Assembly (NCBI GenBank): GCA_016219425.1 | Contig: JACRNB010000011.1 | Coordinates: 124,001-188,000, forward strand | DNA: 64,000 bases | Reading direction: 5' to 3' | Origin: Betaproteobacteria bacterium | GTDB taxonomy: Bacteria > Pseudomonadota > Gammaproteobacteria > Burkholderiales > Thiobacillaceae | Shown here: positions 18,306-27,044 of the stretch, piece after piece | How positions within the stretch are numbered: position 1 is the first letter of the stretch | Layout: the number at the start of each line of letters is the position of its first letter | Program-made: the position numbers and the translations under genes | Notes under the pieces: generated by a model | The model's database searches: none | Seen by the model: only the letters and a program-made list of their open reading frames with translations | What the model was told of the DNA's origin: nothing

Positions 18306-19691
18306 TCAGGCGGCCAGAAGGCCGTGTTCGTTGTTCCAGCGCGCCGCCTTTGCCAGGAAAGGGGCGATCCATCCGCGCGGCCCGCTGCCGCGACGGTGGC
18401 AGTAGGACGCGATCAGGTTCTTGTAGACGTAGCCATCCTGGCCGTCGGCGATACCGTGCCCGCGCAGTACCCGGTAGGCGTAGGTAAGGCCGTCGGGGAG
18501 ATTTTCCAGATGGGAGTAATGAAATTCATGGGCGGGGATGGGCTCCGGTGCGGGCGGCCAGGGGGCGGCGGCGGTCTCTGCCAGTTCCGCGTAGCCCCGG
18601 CCCACCGGACGCGCGCCCATGAGACAGTCGCCCGGCACGACGCCCACCATGACGCCAGACCGCTCGCCCCAGCTGAGGCTGCGCGACAGGTACATGAGGC
18701 CGCCGCATTCTGCGTAGACCGGCAACCCCGCCTCGATGGCGGCGCGCAGGGCATGGCGCAGGTCGGCGTTGGCCTCCAGTTGGGCGATGAAGACCTCCGG
18801 GAAGCCGCCGCCGATGAGGAGTCCGTCGCAGGCGGGCAGATGCCGGTCGCGCAGGGTGTCCAGGGGCAGCAGTTCGACCCCGGCGGCGCGCAGGGTGTCC
18901 AGGTCTTCCTGGTAGTAGAAGCCGAAGGATGGGTCCAGGGCGTAGGCGATGCGCAGGCCTTCGCTCCCCCCTTTGAAAAGGGCGGGGCGGGGGGGATTCG
19001 AGGGGCTCTGGTTTGAGTTGGTCAGGGCGAGCAGCGCTTCCAGGTCCACCTGGGCCGCGACCTTGGCGGCAATGGCGGCGATGCGGGCCTCCGCCTCCGG
19101 GGATTCGTTGCCCGGCATCAGGCCCAGATGGCGTTCGACGATGGCGAGATCCGCATCCTGGCGCACCGCGCCCAGCACCGGCACATCGGTGTAGCGCTCG
19201 ATCACGTCGCGCAGCTTGCCTTCGTGGCGGGGACCGCCCACCTTGTTGAGGATGACCCCGGCGATGCGCACATCGCGGTCAAAGGCCTGGTAGCCCAGGA
19301 TCAGGGGGGCGACCCCCCGTGTCATGCCCTGGGTGTCCAGCACCAGCACCACCGGGGCGTCCAGCAGCTTGGCCAGGGCGGCGTTGCTGTTGCTGCCCTC
19401 CACATCCATGCCGTCGTACAGCCCCTTGTTGCCTTCGATCAGGCTGATGTCGGCACCCGCGGCGTGGCGGGCGTAGAGATCAGTGATCTCGTCCGTCTCC
19501 ATCATGTGGAAGTCGAGGTTGTAACTGGGACGCCCGGCAGCCTGGCCATGCCAGATGGGGTCGATGTAATCCGGCCCCTTTTTGAACGCCTGCACCGCCA
19601 GCCCCCGCTCGCGCAGGGCGCGGCACAAACCCAGCGTGAGCGTGGTCTTGCCGGAAGATTTGTGGGCGGCGGAGAGGTACAGGACAGGCAT
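18306..19691 (-). CDS. dsrN: DsrN, cobyrinate a,c-diamide synthase-like amidase
   Basis: DsrN is homologous to CobB/CbiA and is proposed to amidate siroheme for DsrAB. The 461-aa protein has an N-terminal P-loop (AAHKSSGKTT, residues 8-17) and a C-terminal glutamine amidotransferase domain with nucleophile Cys329 (PVYAECGGLMYL). Between the domains, residues about 231-245 (SNPPRPALFKGGSEG) are encoded by an interspersed repeat inserted in frame. A strong hairpin terminator lies between this gene and dsrP, so dsrN-dsrR-cysG may depend on read-through or their own promoter. Confidence 0.92.
   Translation of the reverse strand: MPVLYLSAAHKSSGKTTLTLGLCRALRERGLAVQAFKKGPDYIDPIWHGQAAGRPSYNLDFHMMETDEITDLYARHAAGADISLIEGNKGLYDGMDVEGSNSNAALAKLLDAPVVLVLDTQGMTRGVAPLILGYQAFDRDVRIAGVILNKVGGPRHEGKLRDVIERYTDVPVLGAVRQDADLAIVERHLGLMPGNESPEAEARIAAIAAKVAAQVDLEALLALTNSNQSPSNPPRPALFKGGSEGLRIAYALDPSFGFYYQEDLDTLRAAGVELLPLDTLRDRHLPACDGLLIGGGFPEVFIAQLEANADLRHALRAAIEAGLPVYAECGGLMYLSRSLSWGERSGVMVGVVPGDCLMGARPVGRGYAELAETAAAPWPPAPEPIPAHEFHYSHLENLPDGLTYAYRVLRGHGIADGQDGYVYKNLIASYCHRRGSGPRGWIAPFLAKAARWNNEHGLLAA
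18964..18999. repeat. Interspersed repeat inside dsrN
   Basis: The + strand reads CTCCCCCCTTTGAAAAGGGC then GGGGCGGGGGGGATTC. A second copy of the same family is at 54337-54373 in an intergenic gap. Here it lies within dsrN and is translated on the minus strand as NPPRPALFKGG, keeping the frame. Confidence 0.85.
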
Positions 19692-19717
19692 GGGGGCGAT
19701 CTTATCCGGGCGAAAAC

Positions 19718-19746
19718 AAAAAGCCGACTAAATTTGTCGGCTTTTT
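19718..19746 (-). terminator. Rho-independent terminator between dsrP and dsrN
   Basis: An inverted repeat AAAAAGCCGAC - 7-nt loop - GTCGGCTTTTT has an 11-bp stem ending in a T run on either strand. It sits 25 bp after the dsrP stop and 26 bp before the dsrN start, and should end most of the long dsrA-P transcript. Confidence 0.88.
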
Positions 19747-19771
19747 GTGGGGAGGCCGTAACGCGTGCGGA

Positions 19772-21007
19772 TCAGTCCGTGGCGCGACGCATCTTCAGTT
19801 CTTCGAAGTCGTCGTGAGGCATGAACTTGAAGACGCGCACGGCGATGACGGTGAGCAGGAAGGCGATGCCAACTCCGCCGATGCCCAGCATCCATTCCCA
19901 CTTGCTGGGGCTGTAGGAGGCCACCACGCCATCGTAGAAGGTGCTGCTCACCTCATGACCGGGGAACAGGGGCATGGGGAAGGCCTGGCCGCCGATGATG
20001 GTGACGTACATCTGGGCCAGCCCGCCGAGCACCACCAGCAGGGGGGCGAGGAAGCAGAAACAGATGCGCTCGGTCTTGCCCGACCCCGCGCCGCCGGAAC
20101 GGGGGATGAACAGCAGGATCAGCGGAACGATGCCGCCCAGAATGATCTGGCCGACCCAGAAGGTGGTGGTGTAGATGCCGCCGTCCAGCAGGATGAAACG
20201 CTCGTACTCCCACTGCTTGGCGAAGTACAGGTTGGTCAGGTGGAAGACGATGGTGAAGTACAGGGAGGCGCCCACGAATACGGCGAGCAGATTCTTCATG
20301 CGGCGGCGCACGTTCACGTCCAGCAGTTGGTCGTTCCAGTAGTACATGGCGGATTGCACCACCATGAACACGGCGAGGCCGTAGCCGAACGACATGACGA
20401 TGAACATGGGCGCCATCAGGGCGGAGTTGTAGCCGGAACGGGCGGCGATAAAACCGAAGATGGAGCCGGTGGCCGTGGTCAAACCCAAGCGCCAGAGGAA
20501 GGCGACGAAACCGACGGGTTTGGACCACGCATTCATCTTCCGGTCCATCAGGGTGAGCAGGTACAGACCCACAATGGCGAAGAAGCCGTTGTAGAAGATC
20601 ATGTTCCAGGCAAAGATGGACTTGAAGTTGTAGTAGGTCATCGCGACGATGAGACGGTCGGGACGGCCCAGGTCGAGCACCAGCACCGCCAGACCGCCGG
20701 AGAGCATGGCCAGGGCCAGCATGCCGGAGAGGGGGGCGCGCGCCTTGTACACCGACTTGCCGAACACGGAGCCGATGGAGGCGATGTTGAGCACACCAGA
20801 CGCGGCGACGATCAACAGCACCGCGAACACATGGGGCAGGCCCCATACCACCTGGTTGTTCATGCCGGTGAGGACGTGACCGTGGTGCTCCAGGGTGAAG
20901 AAGGCATACAGGGCGCTCAGAACAATCAACCCGCCCAGACCCAGCAACAGCCAGAACTGGGTGGTCTTGCACTCTTGCTTGTTGGCGCAGTATTCGTTGG
21001 TGGCCAT
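19772..21007 (-). CDS. dsrP: DsrP, NrfD-family membrane subunit of DsrMKJOP
   Basis: DsrP is the quinone-interacting integral membrane protein of the DsrMKJOP electron-transfer complex. The 411-aa sequence has about ten hydrophobic helices, for example FWLLLGLGGLIVLSALYAFF, VFAVLLIVAASGVLNIASIG and FWVGQIILGGIVPLILLFIP. It starts 3 bp after the dsrO stop. It is the last gene before the terminator. Confidence 0.94.
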   Translation of the reverse strand: MATNEYCANKQECKTTQFWLLLGLGGLIVLSALYAFFTLEHHGHVLTGMNNQVVWGLPHVFAVLLIVAASGVLNIASIGSVFGKSVYKARAPLSGMLALAMLSGGLAVLVLDLGRPDRLIVAMTYYNFKSIFAWNMIFYNGFFAIVGLYLLTLMDRKMNAWSKPVGFVAFLWRLGLTTATGSIFGFIAARSGYNSALMAPMFIVMSFGYGLAVFMVVQSAMYYWNDQLLDVNVRRRMKNLLAVFVGASLYFTIVFHLTNLYFAKQWEYERFILLDGGIYTTTFWVGQIILGGIVPLILLFIPRSGGAGSGKTERICFCFLAPLLVVLGGLAQMYVTIIGGQAFPMPLFPGHEVSSTFYDGVVASYSPSKWEWMLGIGGVGIAFLLTVIAVRVFKFMPHDDFEELKMRRATD

Positions 21008-21010
21008 GTC

Positions 21011-21751
21011 TTAAATCCCCTGGTAACGCACGCCGGTGTTGAGGCCCATGTCGGCGCGCACCTCTACCGAGTCGTAGGCCTTGAGCGCCTTGGCGACCGC
21101 GCTTTCCGGGTCTTTCAGATCGCCGAAGATCATGGCCTGATGACTCTTGGTGTTGCAGGCCTCGACGCAGGCGGGTTGTTCATCCCGGTCCACCCGCTGC
21201 ACACAGAAGGTGCAGGACTCCACACATCCTTTGCCGCGCGGCACTTCCGGGTTCTGGTCGGTGAGCGGTTCATGCACGAAGGAACGCGCCTTGTAGGGGC
21301 AAGCCATCATGCAATAACGGCAGCCGATGCAGATATGACGGTCCACCAGGACGATGCCGTCGGCCCGCTTCATGGAGGCGCCGGTAGGGCAGACGTCCAC
21401 ACAGGGCGGGTTTTCGCAGTGCTGGCACATCATGGGCAGGCTTTGGACGAAGCCGGAGCGCAGGTCTTTGATGTCCACCTTGCGGATCCACTGGCTGTCC
21501 TGCGGGCCGGTCTTGCCGGACAGGCCGTTTTCCGTATTGCAGGCGGTGACGCAGTCATTACAACCGTCGCCGCACTTGGTGGTGTCGATCAGCATGCCCC
21601 AGCGCTTGGCGCTGGAGGCGCCTTCTTCCGGCGCACGGCTATGGGCGATGCCATAGAACAGCACGCCCGGCCCCAGGGTGACGCCTGCAACCAGTGCGCC
21701 CGCCTTGAGAAAATCGCGGCGGCTGCTTTCGGTGTTCGTGGATTCGCTCAT
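21011..21751 (-). CDS. dsrO: DsrO, periplasmic iron-sulfur subunit of DsrMKJOP
   Basis: A 246-aa ferredoxin-like protein with a twin-arginine signal (SRRDFLKAGALVAGVTLGPG). Four Cys clusters are visible, including CGDGCNDCVTAC, CQHCENPPCVDVCP, CIGCRYCMMACPYKARS and CVESCTFCVQR, consistent with several [4Fe-4S] centres. It passes electrons between DsrJ and DsrP. Its start overlaps the dsrJ stop by 4 bp, indicating translational coupling. Confidence 0.95.
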   Translation of the reverse strand: MSESTNTESSRRDFLKAGALVAGVTLGPGVLFYGIAHSRAPEEGASSAKRWGMLIDTTKCGDGCNDCVTACNTENGLSGKTGPQDSQWIRKVDIKDLRSGFVQSLPMMCQHCENPPCVDVCPTGASMKRADGIVLVDRHICIGCRYCMMACPYKARSFVHEPLTDQNPEVPRGKGCVESCTFCVQRVDRDEQPACVEACNTKSHQAMIFGDLKDPESAVAKALKAYDSVEVRADMGLNTGVRYQGI

Positions 21752-22182
21752 TTCACGGACTCCTTGGCGAGATCCATCCGCGGGGACGGTTGCGCCACCT
21801 GGATGGGCTTTTTCATGGGCTTGGTGGCATGGCAGTCCCAGCAGTCCAGCTTGACGCTGGCGTAGCGGTGGCAGGACGCGCAGAAGTCATCCTTGCTGGC
21901 CGCCACGCTGCCGGTCTTCTCGCTGGCATGGCATTCCACGCACTTCTTGAGACTGTGCTTGGTGGTGCGGATGCCTTTACGCATCGTCTCGTCACGATGA
22001 TGCTTGAGGAGTTCCATATGGTTGCGACGCATGAACTGCGTCTCTTCCACACATTTCTCGCCCTTGCCCTTTTCGATCTTGGGCAGATCAACCCCCGCCG
22101 ACGCCTCCAGAACAGGGGCGGCGAAGATCATCGCCGCGCCGGCCAGGAGCGCCAGCCGCATCCAGGTACGAATGCTCGCCAT
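21748..22182 (-). CDS. dsrJ: DsrJ, periplasmic triheme cytochrome c
   Basis: A 144-aa exported cytochrome with an N-terminal signal anchor (MRLALLAGAAMIFAAPVLEA). It has three CxxCH heme sites: CVECH at 81-85, CASCH at 101-105 and CWDCH at 114-118. Cys44 (GEKCVEET) matches the conserved Cys proposed as an axial ligand of one heme in DsrJ, which is thought to take part in sulfur chemistry. The start at 22182 was chosen for the signal peptide; the longer frame overlaps dsrL and is not conserved. Confidence 0.94.
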   Translation of the reverse strand: MASIRTWMRLALLAGAAMIFAAPVLEASAGVDLPKIEKGKGEKCVEETQFMRRNHMELLKHHRDETMRKGIRTTKHSLKKCVECHASEKTGSVAASKDDFCASCHRYASVKLDCWDCHATKPMKKPIQVAQPSPRMDLAKESVK

Positions 22183-22199
22183 GCCGTTCTTCCTTTTGC

Positions 22200-24158
22200 T
22201 TAGTCGCCCATGCCCATGACGATGTAACCCGTCGGGCACACGTCCGCACAGATGTGGCAGCCGATGCACTTGCCATAGTCGGTGTCCACGTAGCGGCCCG
22301 TGGTGGGACCGTCCTTTTTCTTGACCTTGAACACGGCAGTCTGCGGGCAGTAGATGATGCAGTTGTCACATTCAAAGCACAGCCCGCAGGACATGCAGCG
22401 CTTGGCTTCCGCCACCACCTGCTTGTCATCCAGGGAATGCAGACGGTCATCGAAGTTGCCCAGGGCGGATTCCGCGTTCAGAACCGTTACGCCGCGCTGG
22501 TTGCGCGGGACGTTCAGGAAGTGCCCCAGGAACATCTCGGTGGACGGGATCACATAACGAGCGGAACGGTCTTCGTAGTTGTGCAGGGTGTCCTTCCACT
22601 CGGAAGTGCCCGTTTCCTGGCCGTGGTGCTCTTTGTACTCGTGGCCGGATTCGACCCACTTGCGCACCATGTCCCAGTGCGCCACATCCACCTTGGGACG
22701 CCTGTCGGCCTCCTCGCCCTTCAGGAAGGCATCGATGCCATCCGCGCAGATACGGGCATGGCCGATGGCGGTGGTGAGCAGGTGGGGACGGATCACGTCG
22801 CCGGCGACGAAGACGTTCGGCTTGTTGGGGAAGCGGTAGTTCTTGTCGGTCTTGATCAGGCCGTTGTTGTTGTTGAAGCCTTCCAGGCCGGTGAAGTCCA
22901 CGGCCTGACCGATGGCGGCGACGATCAGGGTGGCGTCGATGTCGCGCTCGGTGCCTTCCTTGATCTTGGTTTCCTTGCCCACCACTTCAAACTCGGCCAC
23001 GCGCAGGGCGATGGCGCGACCACTCGCATCCTTGACCACTTCCACCGGGGTGACGCCGCCGACGATGTCGATGCCTTCCGCCTTGGCTTGCTCGATCTCG
23101 TGCTTGTTGGCGGCCATCTTGTCCACGGTGGCGCGGGAGATCAGCACCACTTCCACGCCCATGCGGGCGGCGATGGAGGAGACGTCATGGGCGGTGTGAC
23201 CGGCCAGCACCATCTCCGGCAGGTCGGAGGTGGAGGGGTTGGTGATCTTGCCGAGACGACGGGCGACGGTGGCGACGTCAATGGAGGTGTCGCCGCCGCC
23301 AATAACCACGACCTTGTCGCCCACATGCTGCAGGCGGCCTTCGTTGAAGGCGCGCAGGAATGCGGTGGCGGGTACGCAGTTGGGGGCGTCCGCGCCAGGG
23401 ACCGGCAGGGTGCGACCGCCCTGAGCGCCCAGGGCGATCAGGATGGCGTCGAATTCCTTCTCGATCTGCTCCATCGCCACATCCGTGCCGATACGGCAGT
23501 TCAGGCGGGTGTCCACGCCCATGTCGGTGATGCGCTTGATCTCGCCATCCAGCACTTCACGCGGGGTGCGGAAGCCGGGGATGCCGTAACGCATCATGCC
23601 GCCGAGTTCGGCGTGGTCATCAAAGATGGTGCAGGCATGACCCATGCGGCGCAGCTGGTACGCAGCGGCCAGACCGGCGGGGCCGCCGCCGATGATGGCG
23701 ACCTTCTTGCCGGTTTCGGCGCCGGGGGCGTCGAAACCGATGTTGTTATCCAGCGCCCAGTTGCCGACGAAGTGCTCCACCGAGTTGATGCCGACGTTCT
23801 CTTCCACCTGATTGCGGTTGCAACCGGATTCGCAGGGGGCGGGACAGACGCGGCCCATGACGGCGGGGAAGGGGTTGGCGGTGGTTATGCGGCGGAAGGC
23901 GTATTCCTGCCAGGTCATGCCGGCGGTGGGCTTTTCAATACCGCGCACGATGTTGAGATAGCCGCGGATGTCTTCGCCGGCGGGGCAGGAACCCTGGCAA
24001 GGGGGGGTGGAGTGCACATACTCGGGGCACTTGTGGGTCCAGCTCGCCTGGAAAATCTTGTCCTGGTTGCTGCGATAGTTCTCTTCGGTTTCGCCGTCCT
24101 TGTAACGACGCCAGCTGACGCCTTCGGTTTTGGCAACATTCTTGGAAGTGACCGACAT
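22200..24158 (-). CDS. dsrL: DsrL, NAD(P)H:acceptor oxidoreductase
   Basis: DsrL is an iron-sulfur flavoprotein essential for oxidative Dsr; it is thought to couple DsrAB/DsrC to NAD(P). At 652 aa it matches the family. An N-terminal Cys cluster (CPEYVHSTPPCQGSCPAG) precedes FAD-binding GGGPAGLAAAYQLRRMGH and NAD(P)-binding VVIGGGDTSIDVATVARRLG. The C-terminal ferredoxin domain has CGLCFECDNCIIYCP and CIGCHICADVCPTGYIVMG. It lies between dsrK and dsrJ, in the order typical of sulfur oxidisers. Confidence 0.95.
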   Translation of the reverse strand: MSVTSKNVAKTEGVSWRRYKDGETEENYRSNQDKIFQASWTHKCPEYVHSTPPCQGSCPAGEDIRGYLNIVRGIEKPTAGMTWQEYAFRRITTANPFPAVMGRVCPAPCESGCNRNQVEENVGINSVEHFVGNWALDNNIGFDAPGAETGKKVAIIGGGPAGLAAAYQLRRMGHACTIFDDHAELGGMMRYGIPGFRTPREVLDGEIKRITDMGVDTRLNCRIGTDVAMEQIEKEFDAILIALGAQGGRTLPVPGADAPNCVPATAFLRAFNEGRLQHVGDKVVVIGGGDTSIDVATVARRLGKITNPSTSDLPEMVLAGHTAHDVSSIAARMGVEVVLISRATVDKMAANKHEIEQAKAEGIDIVGGVTPVEVVKDASGRAIALRVAEFEVVGKETKIKEGTERDIDATLIVAAIGQAVDFTGLEGFNNNNGLIKTDKNYRFPNKPNVFVAGDVIRPHLLTTAIGHARICADGIDAFLKGEEADRRPKVDVAHWDMVRKWVESGHEYKEHHGQETGTSEWKDTLHNYEDRSARYVIPSTEMFLGHFLNVPRNQRGVTVLNAESALGNFDDRLHSLDDKQVVAEAKRCMSCGLCFECDNCIIYCPQTAVFKVKKKDGPTTGRYVDTDYGKCIGCHICADVCPTGYIVMGMGD

Positions 24159-24252
24159 CTTCGCTCTCCTATCGTCAAAGCTTCGCGGCTATGGAAATTT
24201 GCCGCACATCTCATGTTGGCGCGGCCCTAGGTCGCGCCACTCAAAGGAAAAA

Positions 24253-25776
24253 TCAATCCAGCTTGATGGCCGTGCTCACCAATTGGTGCACACCGCCCAC
24301 CGAACCCCGGTCGAAACCGTAGTACGGCAATACCTTGGTGAACTGGGCCTTGCAGATGGCGCAGATCAAGGCCAGGAAGTTCACCTTGTCCTTCTGCACC
24401 ACGTTGTTGTACGCATTCATGCGCGGCAGCGCGCCCTTCACCCGCACTTCGATCAGGTCGTCCGTCAACAAACCGCCGCCGCCACCGCAACAGAAGGTGC
24501 CTTCGCGGATGGTCTCGCCCGCCATGTCATGGAAGTTGTTCGCCACGGCCTTGATGATGTTGCGCGGGATCTCGAACTGCCCGCCCGGCTCATCGCCCAT
24601 GCGCGAACCGCGCGAGACGTTGCAGGAGTCGTGGTAGGTGATGACGCGGTCGTCGTTCAGCGACTTGTCGAACTTGAGCACGCCCTTCTGGATCAGATCC
24701 CAGGTGTATTCGCAGATGTGCATGGGCTGCGGATAACGCGGGTCCAGTTGCTGTTGCAGTTCGATGGAGAAAGGATCCTTGCCGTCGAAACCGATGCCGG
24801 TGAGGGTGTTCCAGAAGCTGTAGGCAACGCGCCAGGCGTGGCCGCACTCGCCCACGATGATGCGCTTCACGCCCAGTTCCAGGGCGGCGTCCCGAATCCG
24901 CATGGCGACCTTGCGCATGGTTTCGTAGTTGCCGCTGAACAGGCCGAAGTTGCCCGCCTCGGAGGCCTTCGAGGACAGGGTCCAGGAAGCGCCGGCGGCG
25001 TGGAACACCTTGGCGTAGCCGATCAGGGAGTCCACATGAGGCTCGGAGAAGAAATCGGCGGACGGCGTCACCAGCAGGATTTCAGCGCCGGCCACGTCGA
25101 GAGGCATCTTCACCGGTACGCCGGTATCCGCCTCCATGTCCTCTTCCAGACCCAGCAGGGTGTCTTCCAGAGCGGGGCCGGGCAGGCCCAGGTTATTGCC
25201 GATCTTCTGGACCTTGACCAGGATCTCGTTGGAATACTTCTGGCCCATGCCCACATGGTTCAGGATCTCGCGCCCGGCCATGGTGACCTCGGCAGTGTCG
25301 ATGCCGTAGGGGCAGTAGACGGAGCAGCGACGGCACTCGGAACACTGGTGGTAATAGTTGTACCACTGGTTCAGCACGTCCTCGGTCAGGTCCGCAGCAC
25401 CCACCAGCCAGGGGGCGATCTTGCCCGGCAGGGTGAAGTAACGGCGATAGACCTTGCGCATCAATTCCTGGCGCGCGACCGGCATGTTGTTCGGGTCGGC
25501 GGTGCCCAGGAAGTAGTGGCATTTGTCGGTGCAGGCGCCGCAATGCACACAGGCATCCATGAACACGCGCAGGGAACGGTATTTGCCGAGCAGATCGCCC
25601 ATCTTGTCGATGGCGCGCTCTTTCCAGTCTTCACCCAACTTGAACGGGTAGCCCAGGAAATCCTGGGGGCCCTGCGGGGCGACAAAAGACTTCACATGCG
25701 CCATCGCCCCCGGCTTGATCTTGGGGACGTCGGTGTATTCCGTCAGCGTGGGGACTTCGAATTCTGGGCCGGCCAC
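24253..25776 (-). CDS. dsrK: DsrK, HdrD-like cytoplasmic Fe-S subunit of DsrMKJOP
   Basis: DsrK is the cytoplasmic catalytic subunit related to heterodisulfide reductase; it is believed to act on the DsrC trisulfide or disulfide. The 507-aa protein has two [4Fe-4S] motifs (CVHCGACTDKCHYFLG; CSECRRCSVYCPYGIDTAEV) and a C-terminal CCG-type cluster (GTFCCGGGGGLLTDD) for the non-cubane catalytic centre. It is 38 bp downstream of dsrM. A GGCGCG..CGCGCC hairpin (24218-24238) lies in the gap to dsrL. Confidence 0.95.
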   Translation of the reverse strand: MAGPEFEVPTLTEYTDVPKIKPGAMAHVKSFVAPQGPQDFLGYPFKLGEDWKERAIDKMGDLLGKYRSLRVFMDACVHCGACTDKCHYFLGTADPNNMPVARQELMRKVYRRYFTLPGKIAPWLVGAADLTEDVLNQWYNYYHQCSECRRCSVYCPYGIDTAEVTMAGREILNHVGMGQKYSNEILVKVQKIGNNLGLPGPALEDTLLGLEEDMEADTGVPVKMPLDVAGAEILLVTPSADFFSEPHVDSLIGYAKVFHAAGASWTLSSKASEAGNFGLFSGNYETMRKVAMRIRDAALELGVKRIIVGECGHAWRVAYSFWNTLTGIGFDGKDPFSIELQQQLDPRYPQPMHICEYTWDLIQKGVLKFDKSLNDDRVITYHDSCNVSRGSRMGDEPGGQFEIPRNIIKAVANNFHDMAGETIREGTFCCGGGGGLLTDDLIEVRVKGALPRMNAYNNVVQKDKVNFLALICAICKAQFTKVLPYYGFDRGSVGGVHQLVSTAIKLD

Positions 25777-25814
25777 GTTTGCTCCTTAGTCTTTGATCTC
25801 AGCGCGTTTGAACA

Positions 25815-26552
25815 TCAGCCGTTGTCACGTTCCAGGGCGGCGGCCCAGGGAGCGATATGACGGGTTTCACGCGGGTTGTCGGCCTGGTTGCGGGTGGGGC
25901 TGAAGAAGATGCCGGGGGCATGCAACAGCTTGCTGACGGGGAAGATGATCATCAGCAGGGCGACCAGGAAGAGGTGGGCCAGCAGGGGGCCGTCGGCAGG
26001 CAGAGGCTGCCAGTCGAACGTCATCAGTCCAAGCGCAAAGGCCTTGAGGGCGATGATGTCGGTATGGCTGACGAAGCTCATGACCACGCCAGTGAGGCCG
26101 ATGGCGATGAGCAGAGCCAACATCAGGTGATCCGAAGGGGTGGAGATGTAGCGCACCCGGTCCACCAGAAAACGACGCGCCCACAGGCCGGCCAGACCCG
26201 CCAACATCATGAAACTGGCGTACTTGCCAAAGGGCTGGACGAATTCCACCCAAAACCAGACCGGCTCCTGGAAATACCGGACGTGACGGGCCAGAACCAG
26301 GGCCAGGCCGACATGGAACAGCCAGCCGAACACCCAGATCCACTTGTTGGACTTGAACAGGCTTTCAAACAGGACGACTTCCCGCGCCATGCGGGCCGCC
26401 ACGCCGAGATGGGTGGTGGGCGCGGGCGTGGTGGGTATCTTCAGGGGCGCCGGGGTGCGGCTGTACTCGACAATGCGATAGGCCAGCCCGCCAATCAGGA
26501 CCAGCGCGGCAAAGTAGTACAGGCCGATGTAAAAAAGCGTCAGGGAAGTCAT
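25815..26552 (-). CDS. dsrM: DsrM, NarI-like cytochrome b subunit of DsrMKJOP
   Basis: A 245-aa diheme cytochrome b-like membrane protein that exchanges electrons between quinone and DsrK. The start MTSLTLFYIGLYYFAALVLI is hydrophobic, and further helices include WIWVFGWLFHVGLALVLARH and HLMLALLIAIGLTGVVMSFV with heme-ligand histidines. Separated from the upstream dsrC by 132 bp that holds two hairpins. Confidence 0.93.
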   Translation of the reverse strand: MTSLTLFYIGLYYFAALVLIGGLAYRIVEYSRTPAPLKIPTTPAPTTHLGVAARMAREVVLFESLFKSNKWIWVFGWLFHVGLALVLARHVRYFQEPVWFWVEFVQPFGKYASFMMLAGLAGLWARRFLVDRVRYISTPSDHLMLALLIAIGLTGVVMSFVSHTDIIALKAFALGLMTFDWQPLPADGPLLAHLFLVALLMIIFPVSKLLHAPGIFFSPTRNQADNPRETRHIAPWAAALERDNG

Positions 26553-26580
26553 CCGTCGTACCTACAGTCGAAAGAAGATC

Positions 26581-26674
26581 GAGTCGAGAGTGGGGAGCCG
26601 GGAATTCGCATCCATTCGGCTCTCGACTCTCGGCTTATGCAGCCGGGAGGAAGTCCAGGGCCAAGGCCCCGGAC
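26581..26674 (-). other. Two stem-loops in the dsrC-dsrM intercistronic region
   Basis: The gap holds a perfect 10-bp inverted repeat (GAGTCGAGAG at 26581-26590, CTCTCGACTC at 26620-26629) and a second hairpin nearer dsrC (26653-26674, GTCCAGGGCC..GGCCCCGGAC). Neither is followed by a T run, so they look like mRNA-stabilising or processing hairpins rather than terminators. That role is inferred. Confidence 0.6.
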
Positions 26675-26684
26675 ATTTGCTGCG

Positions 26685-27020
26685 TCAGATACAGCCGGTC
26701 GGCTTGGGCAGACCGCCGATCTTGCAGGCTTGCTTGGCGGGACCGTAGGGGAACAGTTCGTACAGATACTTGTTGTTGCCCTTGTCCGGCCCCAGCTTCT
26801 TGCCGATGGCCTTGGTCAGCACGCGGATCGCGGGGGCGATCTGGTACTCGTCGTAGTACTCGCGCAGGAAGTCGATGACTTCCCAGTGAGACTCGGTCAT
26901 GTCGACCTTTTCTTCCTTGGCCATGTACTCAGCCACGTCCCGGTTCCAGTCGGCCAGATTGGTCAGAAATCCTTCCTCGTCCAGCTCAACGTCCTTACCA
27001 GCGATATTCACGGTAGCCAT
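26685..27020 (-). CDS. dsrC: DsrC, sulfur-carrier protein
   Basis: DsrC is the small cytoplasmic substrate carrier of DsrAB; it binds sulfur as a trisulfide between two C-terminal cysteines. The 111-aa protein has the complete redox tail ACKIGGLPKPTGCI, with Cys99 and penultimate Cys110 separated by ten residues. That makes it a true DsrC rather than TusE. It lies between dsrH and dsrM. A cysteine-free paralogue is encoded at 31.9 kb. Confidence 0.97.
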   Translation of the reverse strand: MATVNIAGKDVELDEEGFLTNLADWNRDVAEYMAKEEKVDMTESHWEVIDFLREYYDEYQIAPAIRVLTKAIGKKLGPDKGNNKYLYELFPYGPAKQACKIGGLPKPTGCI

Positions 27021-27044
27021 AGAAGCTCTCCTATTTGATAAAAA

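Noticed and set aside
19745-21865. Long + strand open frame opposite dsrP/dsrO
   Set aside because: Low-complexity His/Gln/Glu-rich translation, no start context, and it lies across two well-supported dsr genes.
22254-24230. 658-codon open frame antisense to dsrL
   Set aside because: Composition is that of an antisense shadow (His/Asp/Gly/Val-rich), and dsrL motifs are complete.
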